Assembly: GCF_036320965.1 (NCBI RefSeq)
Contig: NC_092234.1
Span: forward strand, 46,528,012-46,592,011
Source of the DNA: Panulirus ornatus
Taxonomy: Eukaryota; Arthropoda; Malacostraca; Decapoda; Palinuridae
DNA length: 64,000 nucleotides
Reading direction: 5' to 3'
In this document: piece by piece, positions 26,101 to 39,696 of the stretch
Layout of the letters: each line of letters starts with the position of its first letter
Position numbering within the stretch: position 1 is the stretch's first letter
Notes under the pieces: generated by a model
Seen by the model: the letters and a program-made list of their open reading frames with translations, nothing else
What the model was told of the DNA's origin: nothing
The model's database searches: none
Program-made: the position numbers and the translations under genes

Positions 26101-29100
26101 AGTATGAAGACTTCCCTTATCATTTTAGTCACTATATGTAAAAAAAAACTGTAAATGATATAATACTCTCTTACCATTCCTTCATACTGCTTCATGCCTT
26201 TTCTTGCACTTAGTACAAAGACACCTCTCAGACCCAATTGAGTCAAGTCATTTACTACACTCTCCTCATCTTCAAACTAACCAACACCTCTTTTCTCTAA
26301 TCATTCATGACCTTTTTAGTTTTTTCACCTTATTTCCTCCATCAGTCATTTCTCCTCATCCCATGCACCTTCCCAAACAATTCATTTGCCTCCACATCAA
26401 ATTTTCTGAATGATACCTACAAATGATGTAAAACACTTCCTCTTATTATCTATAATCAATTCTTGCCATGCATACACTCAAACTGTTTTTCATTCTCAGT
26501 GTCATTAAAGCACTTCAGTAACTTCAGATTCATTCCTGTTCCTCATCCTCCCATCCCTGCTGAATGCACCTTCTCAAGTAACATCATAATGCTGGGATTG
26601 CATTCAGACCTACCAGCTCATGGAACCAGGATTGATTTTTGAGGTTTGGCACATAGGACAGGGTGTTGCTTGCTATGGCATGTTTGGGGTTGGTCCCTCT
26701 TATTATATGAATCTGGACTAGCTCGCTACCTTGTATACTTCCATATTAAATATGCCTCAACCAAGAACTGTGTGATGGTACCTATGGATGCTGAATTTAT
26801 TCTTTTCCTCCTAATTCTGCTGAGGGCAAGTAATTCTAGGCAATGTACCATTGTAACAAATACGAAAACTGCATGTGTTGTTAAAGGTCAACTTACTGAG
26901 TATTGGTGAGGCGCTGTGATATAGTGACTTTTGTTAATGTATGTGTGCCTCCTTCTCCTTCCAGTAAATCAGTTAGGTTACAAACAAGGGGACGGTTAGG
27001 GATCTTTACTGTGCAGAATGCTCCACCGGCATCTTGACCCACTACTTCCCACTCTTTAACCTCTCCAGCTGCTCCTCTGCCATGTAACAAATAAGGGCAA
27101 ACACATTACTCAAAATTACTAAAGGATGATTTAAGATTAATACACATTAAATTTAAACAGCTCCCTTCACCTACTTTAATATGAGGTAACACTAGCGGTG
27201 GAAATATGCTTACCCTTCCTATTATACTCAAATCTTCCACAAAAAACAATTCTATTTCATTACCTCTTCACAGTATGATAAAAAAAAGCATTATACAGTT
27301 GGCCTCTATAATATGAAACTCATGGCTAGATACCAGAGTAGTACTAAGATTAATATGAATTAAAGTTTTACTATTATCATTAGCAATAATTCAATCTTCA
27401 CATAAAAAAATTTAGAAAAACCTTTCTTCCTCAATGTTTCCTGGAAGCAAAGATAGTTTGTTTGGTTTCTTTTCAGTGAAACAACTTGCACCTGACTGGT
27501 CTCTCCTTAGGATTCCCTGACCTTTCTATGACTAAGACAGGCTGTCTTTCTCTCATCATTAATATCCCAACAACACGGGACTCTGCTTTATGGGCAGAAT
27601 GAGGAGTAAGGGCAAGAGGCCAGGAGTAGGGAAGATGGAAAGAGAAAGAAGGAAAGTAGGTTTTTCATGTCTTAAAACCTCAGTTTTTACTTTACGCGCT
27701 TCATCCAGTAAGAAAAGATAATGTGAGGGTACCCATGTGAAGGATGAGGAAGCCTATGTGCTTGTATTAAGGCAATTATGATGAATCATTTATCACTAGG
27801 AGTCTCCCCATAGATCCCCTCAGAATGACATACCATTTGTCCAGATGATCCAGGAGAAACTCCAGATAATCCTGCTACCAATACCCTTCAGGGAAAGGTT
27901 TCCGAGGCAGGCATGAGCTCAGACATTGTTTCAGAATTGAGAGCACATAATAGCTTCCTTAACATGCCCTGTGATGTTTCTTGATGAGAGGCGTTTCATA
28001 GTGACAAAATTTTGGGACTGTTGAGTCAGTGGGCTGAGTGTCTGTCCTTCAAGAAGGCAATGAGAATATTCTCTTTGATGACGAAGTTTCATTCTTTGCG
28101 TACAACTTCAGCTTTGGAAATAATGAAACCCAGACCATACTCAGGTGAACCCTATGCAGGTGATGATTCTAGACATGATGAATCTCATTCACTTTATCTC
28201 ACCAACCCAAGGCAAAGGTGATAAGAAAGAGTTTTTCTGAGGCAGGATCTACAGTGAAATTTAGCTTGGTGTAGTCTGATTTTAGAGACCCAGAACTTTT
28301 CTGAGGGACCAAGAGCGTTGAATTATAATAGTCGACCTACCATGATGTGGGTCACAACCTTAGAAAGCCCAGACACATTGGAAGGTAGATATTGACCTAG
28401 TGAGACCAAGGCATGACTTAAAGCAGGACCCAAGAAGAATGGAGAGAAAAATCTTTGAATAATAATTATTTATGGCCTAAAATATGTAAAACAATGCCTA
28501 GATGAAGTTAATGGAGCAAGAATAATGTTAGGTTTCACAGTTAGAAATACAAAATAATACAACATCGGACTTAATGAAATGTCAAAAGGATACCAGTAAA
28601 TAGCTCTTGGAACTGAAGAACTTCTGAATGAAGTAAACCCCCAAAAAAATAGGCAGAAAGACATGCTTGGAAAGGTTTCTCCACGCATGATCAGGCATGA
28701 ATGCAGGAAATCCCACAACTAAATGAAAGTTTCACATTAAATTCCAGTGGTTTGTCATAGAAGCTTTTATACAGTGGTGTGAGACCTATCTCCCTTTACC
28801 ATATCCTGGTTACCCCTTTGAGCAAAACTTTTCAGCTATAGATCATTTATGTACACAGTTTCCAAATCCATTTACAACTGGCTCTGTATTTCAGATCAAA
28901 TCGAACTACTTGATGTACATATAGCAATTTGCATCACCAAAAGGTACTATGGAAATAGAGCTTAGTGTTTTCACTAGTTGGCAAAAACTGTTGCATTCAA
29001 TTGATTCTATTATCAAAAATAATGTTAATCAAAGATTTTGCCATAATCCCAGAAAAGTCTTTATCCAAGTTGAAACCATTCCTGAATTTTGTTTTCTTTT

Positions 29101-32100
29101 AAATCATTGCTCTTGCATCAGCAGTTTCACTGGTGCCGATATGGTTAGAGGTACACAGTATGCCTATCTCTAATACAATAGTCACATGAACCTGCTACCC
29201 ATTTATATATTGGTGAACTGGAAGCAGATCTTCTAAGGGAGAAATAATAGCAAAGTGCTCTAACCTCTTGACCACTGAGCCACCAAACAGCACATATTTT
29301 GTAACCTTGAACAAAAAGAATTTACCAAATTCTTTTTCATTATGTACGGTAGCTAATGTCCATGCTGCATTAAGTGCCATGCTTCTGCAATGAAGGTGGG
29401 TTGAATAAGGATGAATAAGCAGGTGACAGATGGTACTCCAAATTAGTCACCTCTCTTGCAATCTATCAGACTCTATATGTTAAGTAAAAACCAGTACAAT
29501 ACTCATGAAATAATTCCAGAGATAAAACAGAAAAGTAAAACAGAAGAACCAAAGAGAAATCATTTTGTAAGGTTGAATATGGATAGCAAAAGAAAGCTAT
29601 TAGTCATTGCATAGCTGTAAATAAAATGTTACTTTAAATCATGTGGGAGAAACTACTGACTAAGGTACATGGCAAACTGTTCTATACAGACCTACAATGG
29701 GTTACTGTACTTTATGTTGAGTACAGCATTCAGGGTATGACATAAAGTGAAAATACATTAAATACCTGTGACTGATGATGCGGTGTGCTCGAATGGAGAT
29801 AGTAACAGGCACATCTGACACCCCACCACATTTTTCTATGGCTTGCAAAATTGTATAAGCAGGGTGAACATCATTCTGTTGAGATACTTTTAATCATATC
29901 TGACATCTGCTCTTCAACTATATAAAGCAATCAAATACAATTTTCTCAATCATGTGAAATATTCCAAGACAGTACACTTATGTACCATACATGTAACCCA
30001 ATTACTGTACTCCTTGCAAGAGAACGTCTTATGAGGATATTTTTACATGGATTGAAATACTATGAAAGTATTTGAGGGAAAACTATAGAGTAGTCTATTA
30101 CGCTTAGCTGTGGATGGAGTTCTTTGGTTTTAGCATATCATACATGACAAAGACTAGACATATGCAGATAAGACATTGTTTTTTGTTCCTGATGCTATCT
30201 TAACAAACTGGGAAGGAAAATTTGGATAAAAAAAACATTAAAGGATAGGCAAATAATTCCACAGTGGGATATGATAAAGACCAAGAAAAACTGTAAACAG
30301 ATCTGATTATCATATATGTGGGCAGAAGAGACCATCATGAAATTTAATGAAGAGAAATTTGAAAAAATAGGTCATGGAACATCTATTGTAACAACAGTTG
30401 AATGCCTGCATACAAAGGCCCTACAGGATACAAAATAGAGAGTCAAGTAAACGTCAAGGACCTACGAATTATTACAAATGAAATTCTTGAATTTAAGGAA
30501 CATATTGATAAGGGCATCATTAGCAACAACTGTCATTCTAACTTTCCATCATGTTTCCATTCTGACAGTACTATAGCTGTCTCTCCCATCGCCAAAGCAA
30601 CTCTCTTTGGTTCCCGTTTCTCCCTTAACTCTTCCTTGGATGACTCTAACATTGCTTCACTCCCTGATGCTTCTCTTACTAATCCTATGCCCCTCCCTGT
30701 TATCTCTTTCCAAACTCTCTAAAAAAAGTTTCTCTGGACACAAGCAAGGTTTATGGACCTGATGGCATCCATCACCATGTACTGAAAGGGTGTGCCTCCT
30801 AACTCGCACCTGTCCTTGCTCTCTGTTCTGTTTCCTGCTCAAAACCAAAACTTTTCCTTCTTCTTGGAAGCATGCACTGGTACATTCTGTCCTTTAAAGT
30901 GTGACCATTCTAACTACCATTCTGTTGCTTTTACATCTACTATCTCCAAAGACTTTGAATCCCTCCTCAACTCCCACATCCTCAGACATCTTAATCTCAG
31001 TCATCTCTCTGAACACTAGTATGGCTTCCATAAGGTGAGATCTACTGGTGATATTCTTTCCTATCTTACTAATGTCTGATCACCATCCCGAAAGATTTTA
31101 CGAAATCCTGTGTAGTTGCCCTTGATACTTCCTAAGCTTCTAGAAAGGTGTGGTATCAGAGTCTCCTATCTAAGCTCCACCTCTTTTGGCTTCCCTTCCC
31201 CACTTTGCTTCCTCTCTGGCCAATCTTTCTCCATGGTTGTTGACAGATCCGCCTCTCCCTCTTTCTCCATCAACAGCAGTGTCCCTCGAGATTCTGTCCT
31301 GTCTCCTACACTTTTTCTCCATTTTATCAGTGATTTTCTTCTACAAATAACCAGATGTATTCATATACTGATGACTCAGCACTGCATTCCTCCACATCCT
31401 TCAAATCTCCTCCTTCTCTCACTCATTCTACATCTCATCTCTACACAACTTCCTCAATAAATTCAGACTTGGATAGGATATCTCAGTGAGGTAGACAAAA
31501 TTTGGTTTAGTTTAATGCCTCCAAGACCTTGTTTCTGCCCATCTCGGTTGAAAATTCCTCACAACTTTCCTCTCACCTTTCATGGATCTGTAACTCCACC
31601 TCTTGATTCAGTGAACATAGTTGGTATTACTGTAACATCCACACTGTCTTGGAAACCCCACATTAAATGAATAGCAAGTCTGCCTCTGAGAAACTGGCAA
31701 TCCTGTTTAGGTGTTGAAATTTCTTTTCTTCTGAAAGGTTTCTCCTTTTAAATAGAGGAGCGATCCATCCTTATATGGAGTACTTCTCTCATATCTGGGG
31801 TGGTTCTGGCTCTGCATGTTTATTTGACAGAATTGAGTCAAAAGTGGTCCAGCTTATCTGCTTTCCCAGGTTAACTTCAAAACTTGACCCCCTTGCCCTG
31901 CACTGCAATATTGGTTCACTTTCTCTATTCTACAGGTATTATTTTGGTTTTTGCTCTCAAGAGCTGGCTGCGTGTGTGCTCCCACCATAAGCTAGACCAA
32001 GCAATACTCAGAACCTGCTGCATTGCACAATTACTCATGGCATTTGGGTGGGCTGTTTTGATAACTTTCTTTCAATACACTTTCAAGCCTTGGAACTCTT

Positions 32101-35100
32101 TCACCTCTCATAACTTTCCCAATGACTATGGCCTGGCACTTATTAAAAGAAAGGTTCTTCACTCCCTTCAAAGTTTGTAAATACTTTTCCTTGCCTCTTC
32201 TTTTTCCCTTTCATCAACCTCTTTTATATTTCAATTACATCCAAGCTTGACTGGAGTTTCTAACGTAAAAATAAGTAATACCATTAAATCAAACAATGAA
32301 TGGTATGATGGTAAGAATTTTATAGCAAGAGACAAACTAATGATGATGTTTAATATACATACAAGAAGAAAACTGAATACAACTGTTGTATGGTCGTCAG
32401 TTAAGCAATTGATAATAAACAAATGAGAAAGAATACAGAAACACTTTATAAGCAAACTGATGGACTGAACTACCACAAACAATTGGAAGAACTTTACAGC
32501 ATATTTATAATGAAGAAGAGTGAGATATATGGCAACATATGCTCAGAAGCAATCAGATGTTATAAAAAGCAACATTTTCAATCTGAAAGCAACTAAGTAA
32601 GAATGGTAGAGAGTCTTTAAATCAGGTATAATACCTGGTAACATACTAAATAAGATATCAGACAAAAATATATGAATACCTTGCAATTGGAACAGGCATC
32701 GGATAGATAGATAAATAGGAAATTCTTTGTTTCTTATGTGGTGGTACGTAAACTAAATTAAAACGTTCCCAATGAAAATATATTGAGACTACTAAACAGT
32801 TACACAAGTACCTGTCAATCAATATACTGATCAAAAGACCTATGAAACATTCCCAGTAATTGGTATAAAATAATATGAAAATATGTTGCATCAACTGCCA
32901 AAAATACGTAGAAAGGACTATTACACACTTTCCTATTCATTATTGTACATGTTTCAGAATTCTGAATTAAGTGTTCATGATTATGGGCATGAGGATTACC
33001 CTGAATAATCATCTTTATCAAGTATGCCATTTTCTGCACCTAAAAACTGGATAGAAACTGTTAAACAGGCTTTCAGTTATTACCAATTGTCATCATAATG
33101 CATTCAAGTGTCCAGGAAAAACCAAAATTTCAAAACAGTTGAACAAATAATGTTACCTAAAATTTTTGCTCTAAAAGTAATAGTGATGATTACCTGTGGT
33201 GAAGACTCCTCTGGTGTATCCTTCACAACAGTAAATCCTGGATTATTGCTGAATGTGATATCTTTGTTAACTTTAGAAACCAATGGATGATGTACTGCAT
33301 GCTGCTGAGCCTCACACACAGATGGCAATACAGATGCATCTGGAAAGGGATTATATATATATATTAGACCTAAAACACAGAAAAGCATTGCTTAGTCAAG
33401 CTAAGGCTTAATAAGCACCGGCTGCCAACACACATATACAAATGGACCTCCATGGTGTGGCAGTCAGTGGTACTAAACATCATGATGCACCTGCTGCCTG
33501 GGGTCCAACCTGCATGGGTTTGAATCCTGGTTGTGGCAACCAGTCCACAGTCCACCCAACTATTCATCCAAAGGACTGGCCAATAGAATGGGTACCTGGC
33601 ACAGGCTAGGGCGAGTGTGTATGTGCTTACATACATTGAAGTAAAGACATGGTACATACAGTATATACAAGGAGTATATACAAAGTTAAGAAGGGGCACC
33701 ATGACCATAAAACTCTCCCCATAAAACACAAATAGTAATCACAGTTATTTGCATTCTAATCTCGACATTGATAAATGCATTTATAGTCAAAAGCATTTTC
33801 ATCAAGATAGTATACTTTTTCTTGGTATTATACCATGGTGCTGGACAAAAATCTCATCTTCTCAGCTTATCACGTGCTGGGTGAAACCGTAGCCCTGGCT
33901 GTCGACACTCTGAGCCTGGAAATAAGCTGACCTTGTGCCAGTTGAAAATCAGCTTGTAAAGCAGGTGCTGCATCTATCTGCCATGCCCTTGAGAGTTTCT
34001 CCCTACTGCTGAACTAATTTTTCTTAATGGACACATTATATACAACTAGGAATGATGGCTCTTTAAGTGAAGTAATACTTGTGTGCACCATAGCAGCATG
34101 CTATCAGTACTAAGGTGTAGTTAAACGTCTGTCTTAACAGCATTCATAAGGGATCAAAAGTTTTCCTCGATTTTAATATGATACCTTGAAAAATACTCAG
34201 ATGACCAGAAATGAGAAGAAAAGCAATTTTGTATAACTCATTTGCTACCAGTAGAATGTCATCTGTTACCAGCCACTATCAATATAGCAAAAATGTTTTC
34301 TTTAAGAGGTGACCATTGATTGTACATGCATTTACTGACAGTTCAATGTAATATGTAATGTTTTTTTTTTTTTTTTTTTTTTTTTTTGCCGCTGTCTCCC
34401 GCGTTTGCGAGGTAGCGCAAGGAAACAGACGAAAGAAATGGCCCAACCCACCCCCATACACATGTATATACATACGTCCACACACGCAAATATACATACC
34501 TACACAGCTTTCCATGGTTTACCCCAGACGCTTCACATGCCCTGATTCAATCCACTGACAGCACGTATACCACATCGATCCGGTATACCACATCGATCCA
34601 ATTCACTCTATTCCTTGCCCTCCTTTCACCCTCCTGCATGTTCAGGCCCCGATCACACAAAATCTTTTTCACTCCATCTTTCCACCTCCAATTTGGTCTC
34701 CCACTTCTCCTCGTTCCCTCCACCTCCGACACATATATCCTCTTGGTCAATCTTTCCTCATTCATTCTCTCCATGTGCCCAAACCATTTCAAAACACCCT
34801 CTTCTGCTCTCTCAACCACGCTCTTTTTATTTCCACACATCTCTCTTACCCTTACGTTACTTACTCGATCAAACCACCTCACACCACACATTGTCCTCAA
34901 ACATCTCATTTCCAGCACATCCATCCTCCTGCGCACAACTCTATCCATAGCCCACGCCTCGCAACCATACAACATTGTTGGAACCACTATTCCTTCAAAC
35001 ACCCATTTTTGCTTTCCGAGATAATGTTCTCGACTTCCACACATTCTTCAAGGCTCCCAGAATTTTCGCCCCTCCCCCACCCTATGATCCACTTCCGCTT

Positions 35101-38100
35101 CCGTGGTTCCATCCACTGCCAGATCCACTCCCAGATATCTAAAACACTTTACTTCCTCCAGTTTTTCTCCATTCAAACTTTCCTCCCAATTGACTTGACC
35201 CTCAACCCTACTGTACCTAATAACCTTGCTCTTATTCACATTTACTCTTAACTTTCTTCTTTCACACACTTTACCAAACTCAGTCACCAGCTTCTGCAGT
35301 TTCTCACATGAATCAGCCACCAGCGCTGTATCATCAGCGAACAACAACTGACTCACTTCCCAAGCTCTCTCATCCCCAACAGACTTCATACTTGCCCCTC
35401 TTTCCAAAACTCTTGCATTCACCTCCCTAACAACCCCATCCATAAACAAATTAAACAACCATGGAGACATCACACACCCCTGCCGCAAACCTACATTCAC
35501 TGAGAACCAATCACTTTCCTCTCTTCCTACACGTACACATGCCTTACATCCTCAATAAAAACTTTTCATTGCTTCTAACAACTTGCCTCCCACACCATAT
35601 ATTCTTAATACCTTCCACAGAGCATCTCGATCAACTCTATCATATGCCTTCTCCAGATCCATAAATGCTACATACAAATCCATTTGCTTTTCTAAGTATT
35701 TCTCACATACATTCTTCAAAGCAAACTCCTGATCCACACATCCTCTACCACTTCTGAAACCACACTGCTCTTCCCCAGTCTGATGCTCTGTACATGCCTT
35801 CACCCTCTCAATCAGTACCCTCCCATATAATTTACCAGGAATACTCAACAAACTTATACCTCTGTAATTTGAGCACTCACTCTTATCCCCTTTGCCTTTG
35901 TACAATGGCACTATGCACGCATTCCGCCATGAGTCATACATACATTAAATAACCTTACCAACCAGTCAATAATACAGTCACCCCCTTTTTTAATAAATTC
36001 CACTGCAATACCATCCAAACCTGCTGCCTTGCCGGCTTTCATCTTCCGCAAAGCTTTTACTACCTCTTCTCTGTTTACCAAATCATTGTCCCTAACCCTC
36101 TCACTTTGCACACCACCTCGACCAAAACACCCTATATCTGCCACTCTATCATCAAACACATTCAACAAACCTTCACAATACTCACTCCATCTCCTTTTCA
36201 CATCACCACTACTTGTTATCACCTCCCCATTTGTGCCCTTCACTGAAGTTCCCATTTGCTCCCTTGTCTTACGCACTTTATTTACCTCCTTCCAGAACAT
36301 CTTTTTATTCTCCCTAAAATTTAATGATACTCTCTCACCCCAACTCTCATTTGCCCTCTTTTTCACCTCTTGCACCTTTCTCTTGACCTCCTGTCTCTTT
36401 CTTTTATACATCTCCCACTCAATTGCTTTTTTTCCCTGCAAAAATCATCCAAATGCCTCTCTCTTCTCTTTCACTAATAATCTTACTTCTTCATCCCACC
36501 ACTCACTACCCTTTCTAATCAACCCACCTCCCACTCTTCTCATGCCACAAGCATCTTTTGCGCAATCCATCACTGATTCCCTAAATACATCCCATTCCTC
36601 CCCCACTCCCCTTACTTCCATTGTTCTCACCTTTTTCCATATGTAATGTATAAAAGAAAAACTTAGCCTCCTCACCACCCAAGGCAGAGGACCTTTACAC
36701 TTCTACCCTTAGCTTTAATGTTAAGCACAAAAATTAAGGTAGTTCCATGTCCACAAACAGATCATCATCTCCAGTGTTTGATAAATCATACCCACCACCT
36801 GAACATGAACAGGTCCAAGTAGTCAAGATTATCTTCTTTTTCTTTTTTGTCATATCTGTAGATACTGTCTGGGATAAGTTTCTGTTTCCATTTCTTAGAT
36901 CACTGTTTGAATTCATGACCTCTTCTTTCACCTGCTTCTCAGTCATAACAAATTGGTTCTCTTGTATTGTGAAGTATGAAGTAAAGATTACTGGGGTGCT
37001 GTGAGAAGCAAGATCTAAACGCTGCCTGAAATGAGAGATAGAATCATTACTTCAGAGAAGGGTGGCTAGATATGTTTTGACATGGAAATTTATATTTTTC
37101 ATGAGCCAACAAATGTAAAAGGCAAGGTAAAATGTTAAAGGTAACTCTTCAAATTGAACTTTACCGAAACTGACATGTAGATTCCATTGCCAAGTATTTT
37201 CATGTTCGTACCAAGTCTCCAGCTTTACACGTGATAGAGATAAGCAAGGCTAAATCCTTAGAGGAGATTTTGCATGCATGATGTTAATTCAGATGGGAGG
37301 GTATTTCAATCACTTACAGTACAGAGAGAGAAACTCACATTACATGTAACCAAAATTCAAGTTAAAACTTTGATTTCAGTTGAAAAAAAAAAATTAGGGG
37401 CAGGAGTAAAATATCCTTCTGCTTTAAAGACTTATATTTGTACTATTTGGAGAAATACTTAAAAGACAAGCTTTTTCATTTACTTGACAGGAAAATTAGA
37501 CCACCATACTGAAATACTTGCCATCCATAAATAACTACAGTGAGCTAGCTAATCATAAACCATGTATGATCAAAACAACTATTATCCCCCACCCCACACT
37601 TCTCAAATTTCCATTCATACCATATATATTGCCCATGTATTTCCTGCATTGCTGTAGTAGATGGAGAGATGGGAGTTAGGCTACCTTAAAACATTGTTGA
37701 GCTTTGTATTGTTGCAGCCCTTGTTTGACTGTTTAAACATATTTCTTAGACACAAAAAAAATGCATGAAAAGAATTTGACCAAATCCTGAGTAGTTTGAA
37801 CCTAATCATAAAATGCAGAAGCATCTTCATTGAAAATAACTACCTTCCTCAACCATGTTTTCAAATTGACTTTTAAATGCCGTTGATAACATTACTGTAA
37901 GAGTACTTTAATATTTCTATTATCAACCTATCTTAAAAACCATACAGAAATAATTCTAAAACAAATGTACAATATACATACCATGGGGAGTAAACTTTAG
38001 CCATGTCATTTACATGCAGGGTAATGTCATATGTTTGCTCACTTAAAGCAAAAAACACACAATATCTTCTTTTGTAGTTGTCATTTCCTTTTTCAGACTT

Positions 38101-39660
38101 GTATTCCTTTTCATTCTCCATTTTCATTCCCCTTTGCAACTCCTCTGGGTTGCTGTGAATTACTTCACATAGAGCTGCATTATTTGGCAATCTCCCTCCA
38201 ACTTTCAAAATCCTAAGGTCCATGCACTTTTTAGGCATGTGTAAGGAATTCCCTTTAGATAAGCCTGATGCCTCTGGTGATGATACTGGACTTTCTACAA
38301 TAATGTTCTGTAAGTTCCTAACCACCGATGAAAAACCTTTATGAGAATTATCCATCAACTTCTTCGCACTAACTCCAAGATGATGAGAAGAGAGAACAGT
38401 TGATTTTGAATCTACTGTGGAAACCTTTTTCTGCAAAGAATGAGGCTTTTGACATCGTGGACTTTTGAGAGACATCTGATGAGTCCACATGTGAACGCTG
38501 GATTGCCAAGACAGTATCAGTCGATGTAATCTCTCAGCTAGGCCATTCCTGAAGAAGCAGAATTTTTTTTTTTGTTTGGAGTTGTGTGTCATGAATTGAA
38601 ACATTTATAATTTATAATTATAACAGTGAATGTAGGTTTGCGGCAGGGGTGTGTGATGTCTCCATGGTTGTTTAATTTGTTTATGAATGGAGTTGTTAGG
38701 GAGGTGAATGCAAGAGTTTTGGAAAGAGGGGCAAGTATGAAGTCTGTTGGGGATGAGAGAGCTTGGGAAGTGAATCAGTTGTTGTTCGCTGATGATACAG
38801 CGCTGGTGGCTGATTCATGTGAGAAACTGCAGAAGCTGGTGACTGAGTTTGGTAAAGTGTGTGAAAGAAGAAAGTTAAGAGTAAATGTGAATAAGAGCAA
38901 GGTTATTAGGTACAGTAGGGTTGAGGGTCAATTCAATTGGGAGGTGAGTTTGAATGGAGAAAAACTGGAGGAAGTGAAGTGTTTTAGATATCTGGGAGTG
39001 GATCTGGCAGCGGATGGAACCATGGAAGCGGAAGTGGATCATAGGGTGGGGGAGGGGGCGAAAATTCTGGGAGCCTTGAAGAATGTGTGGAAGTCGAGAA
39101 CATTATCTCGGAAAGCAAAAATGGGTATGTTTGAAGGAATAGTGGTTCCAACAATGTTGTATGGTTGCGAGGCATGGACTATGGATAGAGTTGTGCGCAG
39201 GAGGATGGATGTGCTGGAAATGAGATGTTTGAGGACAATGTGTGGTGTGAGGTGGTTTGATCGAGTAAGTAACGTAAGGGTAAGAGAGATGTGTGGAAAT
39301 AAAAAGAGCGTGGTTGAGAGAGCAGAAGAGGGTGTTTTGAAATGGTTTGGTCACATGGAGAGAATGAGTGAGGAAAGATTGACCAAGAGGATATATGTGT
39401 CGGAGGTGAAGGGAACGAGGAGAAGAGGGAGACCAAATTGGAGGTGGAAGGATGGAGTGAAAAAGATTTTGTGTGATCGGGGCCTGAACATGCAGGAGGG
39501 TGAAAGGAGGGCAAAGAATAGAGTGAATTGGAGCGATGTGGTATACCGGGGTTGACGTGCTGTCAGTGGATTGAATCAAGGCATGTGTATGGGGGTGGGT
39601 TGGGCCATTTCTTTCGTCTGTTTCCTTGCGCTACCTCGCAAACACGGGAGACAGCGTCAA

Positions 39661-39696
<36 letters not shown>

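Noticed and set aside
27500..28720. Possible gene or ncRNA inside SPIDR intron 7
   Set aside because: Only short ORFs, no splice pattern, no structure found by eye.
29195..29380. 61-codon minus ORF as an extra SPIDR exon
   Set aside because: SPIDR exons 7 and 8 already join in phase, and this stretch contains a degenerate SINE-like A-box.
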